Counted from the stretch's first letter, positions 25,700-33,999 are shown. The stretch is DNA of 34,175 bases from Arcobacter cryaerophilus gv. crypticus (GCF_002993025.1 NZ_NXGI01000019.1:1-34175); one strand, 5' to 3'. Notes: generated by a model not told the origin, from the letters alone. Numbers and translations are program-made.

Positions 25700-26323
25700 T
25701 TGGAAATAGTTACAAACTCTTCAATTTTTATTGTAAATAGCATAGAAGATAGTTTAAGCAAAATTCTAGCTGTTTATCCAATTCATCAAACAAGAGTTAT
25801 AAAAAATGAAGAGAAAGATGAGTTTCAAATAGAACAAGCAAACAAAACTCTAAAAGAGGCATATATTGCATCAAATGAGACAAAATATCTTTTTTTATGT
25901 GGTGCTACATTTAGAGTTGAAGCACAAAATGCTCTTTTGAAAATTTTAGAAGAGCCACCAAAGAATATAGTTTTTATTCTTTTAGTCTCTTCTAAAAATT
26001 CACTACTTCCAACAATTTATTCAAGATTACCATATAAAAATCTTAAAAAAGTTGTGGAAAAAGATGATATTGAACTAAATATAAAAAAATTAGATTTAAA
26101 AGATATATATACTTTTATAAAAAATAGTCAAAAAATTACAAAAAATGAAGCTATAAATATTGTTGAAACTATTTTAATAAAAGCAAACAAAGAAAATATC
26201 AAATTTAATCAAAAAGAGTTGGATGTATTTTTTAAATCTATAAAACTTTTGGAGCTAAATTCAAAACCAACTACAGTTTTAACTTATCTTCTTCTATCAA
26301 TTTTAGAAAAAGAGACAAAATGA
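25700..26323 (+). CDS. holB: DNA polymerase III delta-prime subunit (short form)
   Basis: Clamp-loader component of the replisome. At 207 residues it is much shorter than the 330-residue E. coli protein, as is usual in Campylobacterota. The AAA+ core segment FRVEAQNALLKILEEPPKNI then VFILLVSSK, followed by LLPTIYSRLPYKNL, is diagnostic. The SRC motif appears as SRL, and the P-loop region is absent, in agreement with a non-ATPase subunit. It begins with TTG two bases after the hobA stop and overlaps folP by four bases. Confidence 0.88.
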   Translation: MEIVTNSSIFIVNSIEDSLSKILAVYPIHQTRVIKNEEKDEFQIEQANKTLKEAYIASNETKYLFLCGATFRVEAQNALLKILEEPPKNIVFILLVSSKNSLLPTIYSRLPYKNLKKVVEKDDIELNIKKLDLKDIYTFIKNSQKITKNEAINIVETILIKANKENIKFNQKELDVFFKSIKLLELNSKPTTVLTYLLLSILEKETK

Positions 26324-27459
26324 AAATATATAAACTATCTTTAAATGATACAAAAGCATTTTTAAGTAGTTTAAAATGTGATAAAAGTGGTGTTGCTATT
26401 ATGTCAAAAAAAGCAAAAATTCATACACTTTTTATAAAAGATTTGCATGTAGGTGCTGCAAATATATTAAAACAAGATGCTTTATCTATTGGTGCTGATT
26501 TAGCTGTTCCAGAAGGTGTAATAATAGCAAAAGACAAGTTTGTTAATGCTCTGCTTATAGGAACTACAAAGCATTTTGAAATACTTTCACGAAAAGAGTT
26601 ATCACAACCTTTTGGGCTTAAAGAGTTGGCTAAAATTCTAAAAGATTTTACAAAAGAGATAAATGCTTCTACAAAAATAATGGGTGTTTTAAATGCAAAC
26701 GAAGACTCTTTTTTTAAAAATAGCAGATTTGATAACTCAAGTGCTTCACAAAGAATAGAACAAATGATAGAAGATGGTGCAAATATTATAGATATTGGTG
26801 CTGTTTCAAGTAGACCTGGAAGTTTACCAATAAGTTGCAATGAGGAGCTTGAAAGAGTAAAAAATATAGTTCAAACAATATATAAAAATAGATATTTTGA
26901 AAAAATTGATTTTTCTATTGACTCTTTTTCTCCAAAAGTTATAGATTTTGTTTTAAATCATGGTTTTAAAATAGTTAATGATATAACAGGATTACAAAAT
27001 GATGAAGTTTGTAAATTAGCTTCAAAATACAAAGCTCAAGTTGTAATAATGCATATGCAAAATAACCAAACAACTATGCAAAATAATCCTTTTTATGAAG
27101 ATATTATGGTTGAAATTGATGATTTTTTTAAAGAAAGAATACAAAAGGCAAAAAGTTTTGGAATAGATGATATTGTCTTAGATGTTGGAATTGGTTTTGG
27201 AAAAACATTAGAGCATAATCTACTTTTACTTAAAAATTTAGAACATTTTAAACATTTTGGATATGAACTTCTAATTGGAGCTAGTAGAAAATCTATGATA
27301 AATATGATTACACCTAGTGAGATTGAAAATAGGCTTCCTGGAACTTTGGCTATACATCTTGAATCTTTAAGATATGGTGCTAGCATTATAAGGTGTCATG
27401 ATGTAAAAGAGCATTTTCAAGCAATTAAAGTTTTTGAAGCTATAGAAAATATAAATTAA
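26320..27459 (+). CDS. folP: Dihydropteroate synthase with N-terminal extension
   Basis: Condenses 4-aminobenzoate with hydroxymethyl-dihydropterin diphosphate in folate synthesis, and is the target of sulfonamides. The TIM-barrel domain spans about residues 115-379: IMGVLNANEDSFF, IDIGAVSSRPGS, FKIVNDITGLQND, VIMHMQ, DIVLDVGIGFGKTLEHNLLL, and LIGASRKSMI. About 115 extra residues precede it, without a motif I recognise; long FolP forms are known in Helicobacter relatives. The substrate loop reads NANEDSFF where most enzymes have NVTPDSFSDGG. Four bases overlap with holB. Confidence 0.93.
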   Translation: MKIYKLSLNDTKAFLSSLKCDKSGVAIMSKKAKIHTLFIKDLHVGAANILKQDALSIGADLAVPEGVIIAKDKFVNALLIGTTKHFEILSRKELSQPFGLKELAKILKDFTKEINASTKIMGVLNANEDSFFKNSRFDNSSASQRIEQMIEDGANIIDIGAVSSRPGSLPISCNEELERVKNIVQTIYKNRYFEKIDFSIDSFSPKVIDFVLNHGFKIVNDITGLQNDEVCKLASKYKAQVVIMHMQNNQTTMQNNPFYEDIMVEIDDFFKERIQKAKSFGIDDIVLDVGIGFGKTLEHNLLLLKNLEHFKHFGYELLIGASRKSMINMITPSEIENRLPGTLAIHLESLRYGASIIRCHDVKEHFQAIKVFEAIENIN

Positions 27460-27462
27460 GAC

Positions 27463-28167
27463 TCAATTTCTAAACTCAATTCTTAATAAATCATCTCTTA
27501 TTTTATCTTTTTTAAAAATCTTTTTTTGAGTAATATTTCCAATATTTGTAGCAGTTTGTAAAAAGTTTTGTACATAATAAATACTATTATATCCTAAACA
27601 ATAAAGTATTTCTATAATTTTATTTATATCTTCAAAGTCCAATAAATCGGCATTTATAGTAGTTCGTACTTCAAAATTAAAATTTATACTTAAAAGATAT
27701 TTTATTGTACTTATTATACTTTCATAACTATCTTTTTGAGTTATAATTTTAAACTTTTCTTTTGGAGCTTTGAAATCTAAAGATATAAAATCTATAAGGT
27801 TTTTTGAGATTAAATCTTTTATAATTTTGGTATTTATTCCATTTGTATCTAATTTTATTTTAAATCCTAGTTTTCTAACTTCTTTACAAAAAGGTTCTAA
27901 GTTATGCATTGTAGCTTCTCCACCACTTAAAACAACTGCGCTTAGAAGCCCGACTCTAGATTTTAAAAACTCTAAAATATCATTATGAGAATAAAATCCT
28001 TGTTTAGAAAAAACTATATTATCATTATAACAATAGCTACATAACAAGTTACAAGAAATATGCCAGACTATACAAGATATTTCGTCTTGATAGTCTGTTG
28101 TTGTAAATTTTGTAAAACTATAAACAATCTTTTTGTTCAACAAATTTAACTCTTTGTTTGTGTTCAC
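27463..28167 (-). CDS. nrdG: Anaerobic ribonucleotide reductase activating protein (radical SAM)
   Basis: Radical SAM activase that would abstract a hydrogen from the NrdD glycine to make the glycyl radical. The 234 residues include YSFTKFTTTDYQDEISCIVW, the cluster motif ISCNLLCSYCYND (CxxxCxxC), VVLSGGEATMH and KLDTNG. It overlaps the glycyl-radical ORF by 50 bases. I keep the GTG at 28167, which has AGGG seven bases upstream, but two TTG codons at 28143 and 28140 would begin closer to the conserved region and are fair alternatives. It lies three bases from the convergent folP. Confidence 0.9.
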   Translation of the reverse strand: MNTNKELNLLNKKIVYSFTKFTTTDYQDEISCIVWHISCNLLCSYCYNDNIVFSKQGFYSHNDILEFLKSRVGLLSAVVLSGGEATMHNLEPFCKEVRKLGFKIKLDTNGINTKIIKDLISKNLIDFISLDFKAPKEKFKIITQKDSYESIISTIKYLLSINFNFEVRTTINADLLDFEDINKIIEILYCLGYNSIYYVQNFLQTATNIGNITQKKIFKKDKIRDDLLRIEFRN

Positions 28168-28282
28168 CTTTTTTCCCTATATTAAAACTTTCAACTGGTC
28201 TATGATAACCCATAACCCTAGTATATACTATACATTTAGTTCTTTTTTCTATATTTTTCTCAAGCAATCTTGTTTTTTCCAT
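28118..28282 (-). CDS. Detached glycyl-radical segment of class III ribonucleotide reductase
   Basis: A 54-codon ORF overlapping nrdD by 23 bases and nrdG by 50. It reads MEKTRLLEKNIEKRTKCIVY, then TRVMGYHRPVESFNIGKKGE, then HKQRVKFVEQKDCL. This is the C-terminal glycyl-radical segment of NrdD, and G25 in RVMGY is the residue that carries the radical. The ATG is preceded by AAGGA eight bases away, inside nrdD. The frame is +1 relative to nrdD. It may be translated as a separate subunit, reached by frameshifting, or result from one extra A in the A6 run at 28273-28278. Homology to the NrdD C-terminus is clear; independent expression is inference. Confidence 0.75.
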   Translation of the reverse strand: MEKTRLLEKNIEKRTKCIVYTRVMGYHRPVESFNIGKKGEHKQRVKFVEQKDCL

Positions 28283-30377
28283 CTTCTAATTCCTTTTTTA
28301 AAATTTCATCATCACATTTTGGACAATACTCATATTCTCCTACCAAATAGCCATGAACAGGGCAAACTGAAAAAAGTGGTGTAATTGTAATATATGGTAA
28401 TCTAAAATTTGAGATTACATTTTTAACCATCTTCTTACAAGCTTCACTACTTGATATTTTTTCTTTCATATACAAGTGTAAAACCGTTCCACCTGTGTAT
28501 TTACACTGTAAATCATCTTGTAAAGTAAGAGCTTCAAATGGGTCATCTGTGAAATCAACTGGCAGCTGAGATGAGTTTGTATAATAAATATTCTTTTCAA
28601 ACCCTGCTTGAATAATATCTTTGTATCTTTTTATATCCTCTTTTGCAAACCTATATGTTGTTCCTTCAGCTGGAGTTGCTTCAAGATTATATAAATTTCC
28701 AGTTCTTTCTTGATATTCAATCATCTTAGCTCTCATAAAATCTAACAAATCCATAGTAAACTCTATACCTTTTTCATTTGATAAATCTATGTTTTCATCA
28801 ATAAAAAAGTTTTTTAACATTTCATTTATCCCATTTACTCCAATAGTTGAAAAGTGGTTGTTAAAGTGTGGTAAATATCTTTTTGTATAAGGATAAAGAC
28901 CTCTATCATACATCTCTTTTACAAAAACTCTCTTTCTTTCCAAACTATCTTTTGCTAAATCCATGAGCTCTTCAACTCTTGCATACAGTCCTTTTATGTC
29001 ATTTTTATACAAATACCCAAGCCTTGCCATATTAAGTGTAACAACTCCAATGCTTCCAGTCATTTCAGCACTTCCAAAAAGTCCACCGCCTCGTTTTAAA
29101 AGCTCTCTTAAATCAAGTTGAAGTCTACAACACATACTTCTTACATGTCCTGGTTTATATGCTTCTTCATTTGGTATTTTATTTCCAAAGTCATCTTTTT
29201 TAAATTGGCTTCCTATAAAGTTTTGAAAATAGCTACTTCCTATTTTTGCAGTATTTTCAAATAAAATATCTGTATTTTCTCCATCCCAGTCAAAATCTTC
29301 AGTGATATTTACAGTTGGAATAGGAAAAGTAAATGGCTGACCCGTTTTATCGCCTTGCGTCATAATTTCATAGTAAGCTTTATTTATAGCATTCATCTCT
29401 TTTTGAAAATGTTTGTATGTAAGCTCTTCAAAGCTTGAAACTCCCCTACTTTTTGCCTCTTTCAAAAGCTCATCATCTTTTAAATTTTTAAGTAGATGTT
29501 TTTGATTTCGTGTTGGAATTTGCTCTTTTAAATCACTTGGAACCGTCCAATCAATAGTTATGTTTGTAAAAGGACTTTGTCCCCATCGTGCTGGAACATT
29601 TAGGTTATAAACAAAGCTTCTTATCGCTTTTTTTATATCTTTGTAATCAAGCTTATCTTTAAATACATAAGGAGCTAAATATGTATCAAAAGAGCTAAAT
29701 GCTTGAGCTCCTGCCCACTCACTTTGAAGTATTCCTAAAAAATTTGCCATCTGTCCCAAAGCTTCTCTAAAATGATTAGGCGGAGAACTTTCAACTCTTC
29801 CTCTCACCTTGTTAAATCCCTCATCAAGTAAAACCCTCAAACTCCACCCAGCACAATAAGCACTCAAACAATCTAAATCATGAATATGAATATCAGCATT
29901 TCGGTGGGCATACCCTTGCTCTTTTGTATAGATTTTATCAAGCCAATAGTTTGCTATTAATTTTCCAGCACTATTGTTTATAAGTCCAGCATGTGAATAT
30001 CCTGTATTTGAATTTGCTTTTATTCTCCAATCTTCACCATTTATATACTCTTGTATTGTTTGAGTAGAGTTTACATAAGTTGTATCATTATTTAATCCTA
30101 AAATCTGCTCTCTTTGAATTTTATGAAGGTGTCTATAAAGCATAAAACTTTTCATAACATCAAAATATTCACTTTTAAAAAGCTCTTTTTCTATTAAATC
30201 TTGAATATCTTCAACAGCTTTTAAATTTTTAGATTTTATCTCAAATAAAACTGAAAAATATATAGATTTATCATAAATAGTATTTACACTTTTAAATGCT
30301 TTTTTTATAGCATCTTCTATTTTAAAAGCTTCAAATTTCTCTTTTTTACCATCTCTTTTTAAAATCTCTATTTGCAT
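28260..30377 (-). CDS. nrdD: Anaerobic ribonucleoside-triphosphate reductase, large part lacking its glycyl-radical end
   Basis: Class III ribonucleotide reductase, making deoxynucleotides without oxygen. It has an ATP-cone (about residues 1-95, IEILKRDGKKEKFEAFKIED), the 10-stranded barrel with active-site segment VRSMCCRLQLDLREL near residue 415, and a C-terminal zinc site CPVHGYLVGEYEYCPKC near 670-686. The frame then stops at TGA after 705 residues, before the glycyl-radical segment that every class III enzyme needs. That segment follows in another frame (28118-28282). The start is the ATG at 30377 with AAGGA eight bases upstream; a GTG just before it is less well spaced. Removing one A from the A6 run would give a continuous 752-residue protein of normal appearance. 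Confidence 0.88.
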   Translation of the reverse strand: MQIEILKRDGKKEKFEAFKIEDAIKKAFKSVNTIYDKSIYFSVLFEIKSKNLKAVEDIQDLIEKELFKSEYFDVMKSFMLYRHLHKIQREQILGLNNDTTYVNSTQTIQEYINGEDWRIKANSNTGYSHAGLINNSAGKLIANYWLDKIYTKEQGYAHRNADIHIHDLDCLSAYCAGWSLRVLLDEGFNKVRGRVESSPPNHFREALGQMANFLGILQSEWAGAQAFSSFDTYLAPYVFKDKLDYKDIKKAIRSFVYNLNVPARWGQSPFTNITIDWTVPSDLKEQIPTRNQKHLLKNLKDDELLKEAKSRGVSSFEELTYKHFQKEMNAINKAYYEIMTQGDKTGQPFTFPIPTVNITEDFDWDGENTDILFENTAKIGSSYFQNFIGSQFKKDDFGNKIPNEEAYKPGHVRSMCCRLQLDLRELLKRGGGLFGSAEMTGSIGVVTLNMARLGYLYKNDIKGLYARVEELMDLAKDSLERKRVFVKEMYDRGLYPYTKRYLPHFNNHFSTIGVNGINEMLKNFFIDENIDLSNEKGIEFTMDLLDFMRAKMIEYQERTGNLYNLEATPAEGTTYRFAKEDIKRYKDIIQAGFEKNIYYTNSSQLPVDFTDDPFEALTLQDDLQCKYTGGTVLHLYMKEKISSSEACKKMVKNVISNFRLPYITITPLFSVCPVHGYLVGEYEYCPKCDDEILKKELEDGKNKIA

Positions 30378-30463
30378 CACTTATTCCTTTTTTCTAATCA
30401 CTGGAAGTTTAAAAGAGTTTTTCTTAATTACTTATAATATAAAAAGTCACAAAAGTGTTATTT

Positions 30464-30479
30464 TAAGCCTATTGGCTTA
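30464..30479. repeat. Small inverted repeat between nrdD and argF
   Basis: TAAGCC (30464-30469) and GGCTTA (30474-30479) pair around the 4-base loop TATT in the 171-base divergent region between nrdD and argF. T-rich sequence lies on its right side. It could be an operator or a weak hairpin. Nothing else in this gap is clearly recognisable beyond AT-rich promoter-like sequence. Confidence 0.35.
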
Positions 30480-30548
30480 TTTTCTTTAAGTGTTTGTAAA
30501 GATAAATTAACTAAAATATTCACTTTTAATCCATATAAGGAAAATATT

Positions 30549-31478
30549 ATGAGACACTTTTTAAGTTTATTAGACTTCTCAAAAGATGAAATTTTAGAAA
30601 TTCTTCAATTATCAAAACAGATTAAAGATGAGACAAAAAAAAGAGTTTTTAAAGAGTATATGCCTAAAAAAGTTTTAGGTATGATTTTTGAAAAAAGCTC
30701 TACACGAACAAGAGTATCTTTTGAAACTGGTATCTATCAACTAGGTGGTGTTGGTCTTTTTCTTTCATCAAATGATATTCAGTTAGGTCGTGGTGAACCT
30801 ATGAAAGATACCGCTAGAGTAATATCTAGAATGGTTGATATGGTAATGATTAGAACTTTTGAGCAAGAAAAACTTGAAGAGTTTGCTTCATACTCAAAAG
30901 TTCCTGTTATAAATGGACTTACAGATAAATATCATCCTATACAACTAATAGCTGATTATCTTACTATTATGGAAGAAGGACTTGATAAAAATTTAGCTGT
31001 AGCATATATTGGAGATGGAAATAATATGGCACACTCATGGCTAAATTTAGCAGCAAAACTTGGATTTGAGCTTAGAATTGCTACTCCAAAAGATTATCAA
31101 GTAGATAGTAAAGTTTTACAAACTGCTTTAGAAGAAGCTAAAAAAAGTGGTGCAAAAATTACAACTTCTTTTGACCCAAAAGAGGCTATAAAAGACTCAA
31201 CTGTTGTTACAACTGATACTTGGATATCAATGGGACAAGAGTCAGAAAAAGAGAAAAGAGTGAAAGATTTTACTGGATATATGGTTGATGAAGATATGAT
31301 GAAATTAGCAAAAGAAAATGCAATATTTCTACACTGTTTACCTGCATATAGAGATTATGAAGTTAGTGAATCTGTATTGGAAGGAAGCCAAAGTAGAATT
31401 TTTGAAGAGGCTGAAAATAGACTTCATGCACAAAAAGGTATTATGGTTTGGCTTGATAAAAAAAGAGATGAGAAATAA
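30549..31478 (+). CDS. argF: Ornithine carbamoyltransferase
   Basis: Joins carbamoyl phosphate and ornithine to citrulline in arginine synthesis. The 309 residues contain the carbamoyl-phosphate motif [14 protein letters not shown] near residue 45, [12 protein letters not shown] near 127-138, [10 protein letters not shown] near 150 and the ornithine-loop motif [15 protein letters not shown] near 257-271, all canonical. AAGGAAAA precedes the ATG. The hemN ATG follows its stop without a gap, so the two are co-transcribed. Confidence 0.96.
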   Translation: MRHFLSLLDFSKDEILEILQLSKQIKDETKKRVFKEYMPKKVLGMIFEKSSTRTRVSFETGIYQLGGVGLFLSSNDIQLGRGEPMKDTARVISRMVDMVMIRTFEQEKLEEFASYSKVPVINGLTDKYHPIQLIADYLTIMEEGLDKNLAVAYIGDGNNMAHSWLNLAAKLGFELRIATPKDYQVDSKVLQTALEEAKKSGAKITTSFDPKEAIKDSTVVTTDTWISMGQESEKEKRVKDFTGYMVDEDMMKLAKENAIFLHCLPAYRDYEVSESVLEGSQSRIFEEAENRLHAQKGIMVWLDKKRDEK

Positions 31479-32846
31479 ATGATAGATTATGAAAAATTTG
31501 TAAAATATTCAAAACCAGGTCCAAGATATACTTCATATCCAACTGCACCTGAGTTTAGTGAAAATTTCAAACAAGAAGATTTAAAAGATTTTTATAAAAA
31601 ACAAGATAAAAATAGAGCTTTGTCTTTATATATTCATCTTCCTTTTTGTAGAAGTGCCTGTTACTTTTGTGGTTGTAATACAATATTTACATCAAAAGAG
31701 GATAAGAAAACAAGATATATTGAGTATCTAAAAAAAGAATTAAATATCTTAAAAAATCACTTAGATACATCTAGAGTTGTAACACAAATGCACTTTGGTG
31801 GAGGAACTCCTACATATTTTTCACCGCAACAATTAGAAGATGTTATAAAATCTATAAAAACTATTTTTCCAAATTTTAGTAGTGATGCTGAAATATCTTG
31901 TGAAGTAGATCCAAGATATTTTACAAAAGAGCATATGGATGTTTTAAAAGCTGGTGGGTTTAATCGTCTTAGTTTTGGAGTTCAAGATTTAGATGAAACT
32001 GTTCAAAAAACAATTCATAGAATTCAACCTTTTGAACTAACTTTAAATGTAATAAATATAGCAAGAGATGCTGGTATAAAATCTATAAATACTGATTTAA
32101 TATATGGTTTGCCTCACCAAACAAAAGAGAGTTTCAAAAAAACTTTGGAAAAAATGCTAACACTAAATGTGGATAGATTTGCAGTATTTAACTATGCGCA
32201 TGTTCCTTGGCTTATGAAAACTATGAGAAAGTTCGATGAAACAACTTTTCCAACTCCAAATGTAAAACTTGAAATGCTAAAAGACACAATAGACTTTTTT
32301 ACATCAAATGGATATAAAATGGTTGGAATGGATCACTTCGCAAAACCAGAAGATGAACTATTTAAAGCAATAAAAAAAGGCGAATTACATAGAAATTTTC
32401 AAGGATATACAACAAAAGGCGGAGCAGATTTAATAGGAATTGGTGTTACTTCTATAGGAAATGGTGTTGATTATTATGCACAAAATTTTAAAGATTTAAA
32501 TGAATGGGAAGAAGCTATTGATAATGGAAATCTACCTGTATTTAAAGGTTATAGATTAAGTGATGACGATATTCTTAGACAATATGTAATTATGGAACTT
32601 ATGAGTAATTTCTCTTTAAATATAAAAAAAGTTGAAGAAGAGTTTAAAATAGATTTCAAAGATTATTTTAATGATGCACTAGAATCTTTAAAAGAGCTTG
32701 AAGATGCAAAACTTCTTAAAATATATGATGATAGAATTGAAGTTTCTCAAACAGGAACTATGTTAATTAGAAATATTTGTATGCCTTTTGATGCTTATTT
32801 AAATAAAATCCCAGAAGATAAAAGAAGATTTTCCAAAACAATTTAG
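31479..32846 (+). CDS. hemN: Oxygen-independent coproporphyrinogen III dehydrogenase
   Basis: Radical SAM enzyme that oxidatively decarboxylates coproporphyrinogen III to protoporphyrinogen IX without oxygen, a late heme step. The 455 residues begin with the HemN-specific RYTSYPTAPEF and carry FCRSACYFCGCNTI, the full CxxxCxxCxC form near residues 58-67. HFGGGTPTYFSPQQL and FNRLSFGVQDLDE follow, then the C-terminal domain to FDAYLNK. Length and motifs separate it from the HemW protein at 22277-23365. It starts immediately after argF. Confidence 0.95.
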   Translation: MIDYEKFVKYSKPGPRYTSYPTAPEFSENFKQEDLKDFYKKQDKNRALSLYIHLPFCRSACYFCGCNTIFTSKEDKKTRYIEYLKKELNILKNHLDTSRVVTQMHFGGGTPTYFSPQQLEDVIKSIKTIFPNFSSDAEISCEVDPRYFTKEHMDVLKAGGFNRLSFGVQDLDETVQKTIHRIQPFELTLNVINIARDAGIKSINTDLIYGLPHQTKESFKKTLEKMLTLNVDRFAVFNYAHVPWLMKTMRKFDETTFPTPNVKLEMLKDTIDFFTSNGYKMVGMDHFAKPEDELFKAIKKGELHRNFQGYTTKGGADLIGIGVTSIGNGVDYYAQNFKDLNEWEEAIDNGNLPVFKGYRLSDDDILRQYVIMELMSNFSLNIKKVEEEFKIDFKDYFNDALESLKELEDAKLLKIYDDRIEVSQTGTMLIRNICMPFDAYLNKIPEDKRRFSKTI

Positions 32847-32861
32847 ATTATTTCATTAAAT

Positions 32862-32886
32862 AAATGGGCTTTTTGTCCATTTTTTT
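32862..32886 (+). terminator. Rho-independent terminator after hemN
   Basis: AAATGGGC (32862-32869) pairs with GTCCATTT (32875-32882), including one G-U pair, around a TTTTT loop. The T run continues to 32886. It ends the argF-hemN transcript. Confidence 0.8.
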
Positions 32887-32934
32887 AAGCAAACTTTTAA
32901 TAAAAATTAAGTTTAATCTTACTACACAATTTCA

Positions 32935-32953
32935 ATGGTGCTTATAGCACCAT
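32935..32953. repeat. Perfect 7-bp hairpin just upstream of the mobilization-like gene (candidate oriT)
   Basis: ATGGTGC (32935-32941) and GCACCAT (32947-32953) are exact reverse complements around TTATA, ending 17 bases before the ATG. Rolling-circle-type mobilization genes usually have their origin of transfer, a hairpin next to the nick site, directly upstream, so the position fits. No known nick consensus is identified. An operator or translational hairpin is equally possible. A second imperfect inverted repeat (AAACTTTTAAT / ATTAAGTTT) lies at 32891-32914. Confidence 0.5.
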
Positions 32954-32970
32954 AACATATAGGGGAAAAT

Positions 32971-33999
32971 ATGGGGAAAGCTTCTTTTAGTGTAGGAAAA
33001 TTAACACAACACTCACAATCACACATAAATAGAGAAAATGGTTTAAACTATGCAGTAGTTGAAAATTCAAGAGCTAATAGTTTTAATAAATATTATGAAT
33101 ACGATGATTTTTTACAAAAAGCACAAGATAGATACAAAGAGCAAGTAAAACAAAATATGCAAAATAGTGCTATTCTTAATATATTTCAAGAAGCCATTAT
33201 TTCAATAGAAGGGCATCATACATCAGAAGATATTTTAGATCTATTTTTTGAATTAAAACAAAAATATGGTGGACATGAGTTAATATCTTTAACAATTCAT
33301 AAAGATGAAGGCTATTTCACAAAAAATAATCAAAATTTTTATCCACATAAAAACATATTAAAAAAAGAAGATAACAACTGGTATATAACTCAAGATGGAT
33401 TAAATGGAAAAAAACTTGAAGATTTCTCACAAAAAGTAGATATTTCAGAATTTTCTACTGTTTTAACTCCTCATGCACACGCTATTTTTTCAATGTTTGA
33501 CTTCTCTTTAGGAAGAAATGCAAGAATGCAAAAAAAAGATATGATGGAGAGATTAAAATTTGTAGCAACTTTATTAAAGATGGATTACTCTTTACAAAAA
33601 TTGAACAAAATCTCAAATAATGACACAAATATTGATTTAAAAGATAGCAGTGTAATAGATTTAGATAGTCAAGTATCGCTTAGAAATTCAAATTTAATAG
33701 ATATAAATACTCAATTAAGAGCAAAAGAATTAGAGCTAGAAGAAGTAATTTCAAAACTAAGAGTAAAACAAAATATGTTAAATGATATTTTAATAAAAAT
33801 CTCTCAAAAAGAGACTATTTTAGATGAATTAAATACTCAAATGTTTATGAAAGAAGAAGATTTGGATAATCTTTCAAATATTATATCTATAAAAAATACG
33901 ACTATAAATAATCTAAATCTAACAATAAAACAAAAAGAGTTTAAAATAGATGAACTAGATAGTAAAATTTATGGAAGAAGTCAAACTATGGCTATCTAA
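32971..33999 (+). CDS. Mobilization (HUH relaxase-like) protein with tandem coiled-coil repeats
   Basis: The 342-residue protein resembles plasmid Mob/Pre relaxases, which nick oriT and bind its 5' end. Support: the N-terminal HSQSHINRENGLNYAVV, then TIHKDEGYF (H110, E113), and later LTPHAHAIFSMFD (H168, H170), matching the HxxE and PHxH metal-site elements. In MobV proteins these are contiguous (HxDExTPHxH); here about 52 residues separate them. Residues 228-339 are eight tandem 14-residue coiled-coil repeats with a basic residue at position 11. AGGGG precedes the ATG. It follows a core-gene terminator and probably belongs to an integrated mobile segment. Family membership is likely, catalytic activity unproven. 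Confidence 0.7.
   Translation: MGKASFSVGKLTQHSQSHINRENGLNYAVVENSRANSFNKYYEYDDFLQKAQDRYKEQVKQNMQNSAILNIFQEAIISIEGHHTSEDILDLFFELKQKYGGHELISLTIHKDEGYFTKNNQNFYPHKNILKKEDNNWYITQDGLNGKKLEDFSQKVDISEFSTVLTPHAHAIFSMFDFSLGRNARMQKKDMMERLKFVATLLKMDYSLQKLNKISNNDTNIDLKDSSVIDLDSQVSLRNSNLIDINTQLRAKELELEEVISKLRVKQNMLNDILIKISQKETILDELNTQMFMKEEDLDNLSNIISIKNTTINNLNLTIKQKEFKIDELDSKIYGRSQTMAI

Noticed and set aside
27438-27490. Possible terminator between folP and nrdG (ATTAAG ... CTTAAT)
   Set aside because: The arms are only six bases, AT-only apart from one pair, with a loop of about 21 bases and no T run, so it is not convincing.
28260-28300. Classic -1 slippery heptamer A AAA AAC in the nrdD frame as the route to the glycyl-radical segment
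   Set aside because: A -1 shift at this site leads to a TAG within about eight codons. The glycyl-radical segment is in the +1 frame, so -1 frameshifting cannot produce it.
30381-30548. Oxygen-responsive FNR-type or NrdR box between nrdD and argF
   Set aside because: No TTGAT-N4-ATCAA-like or NrdR-like pair could be seen; only a short TAAGCC/GGCTTA repeat is present.
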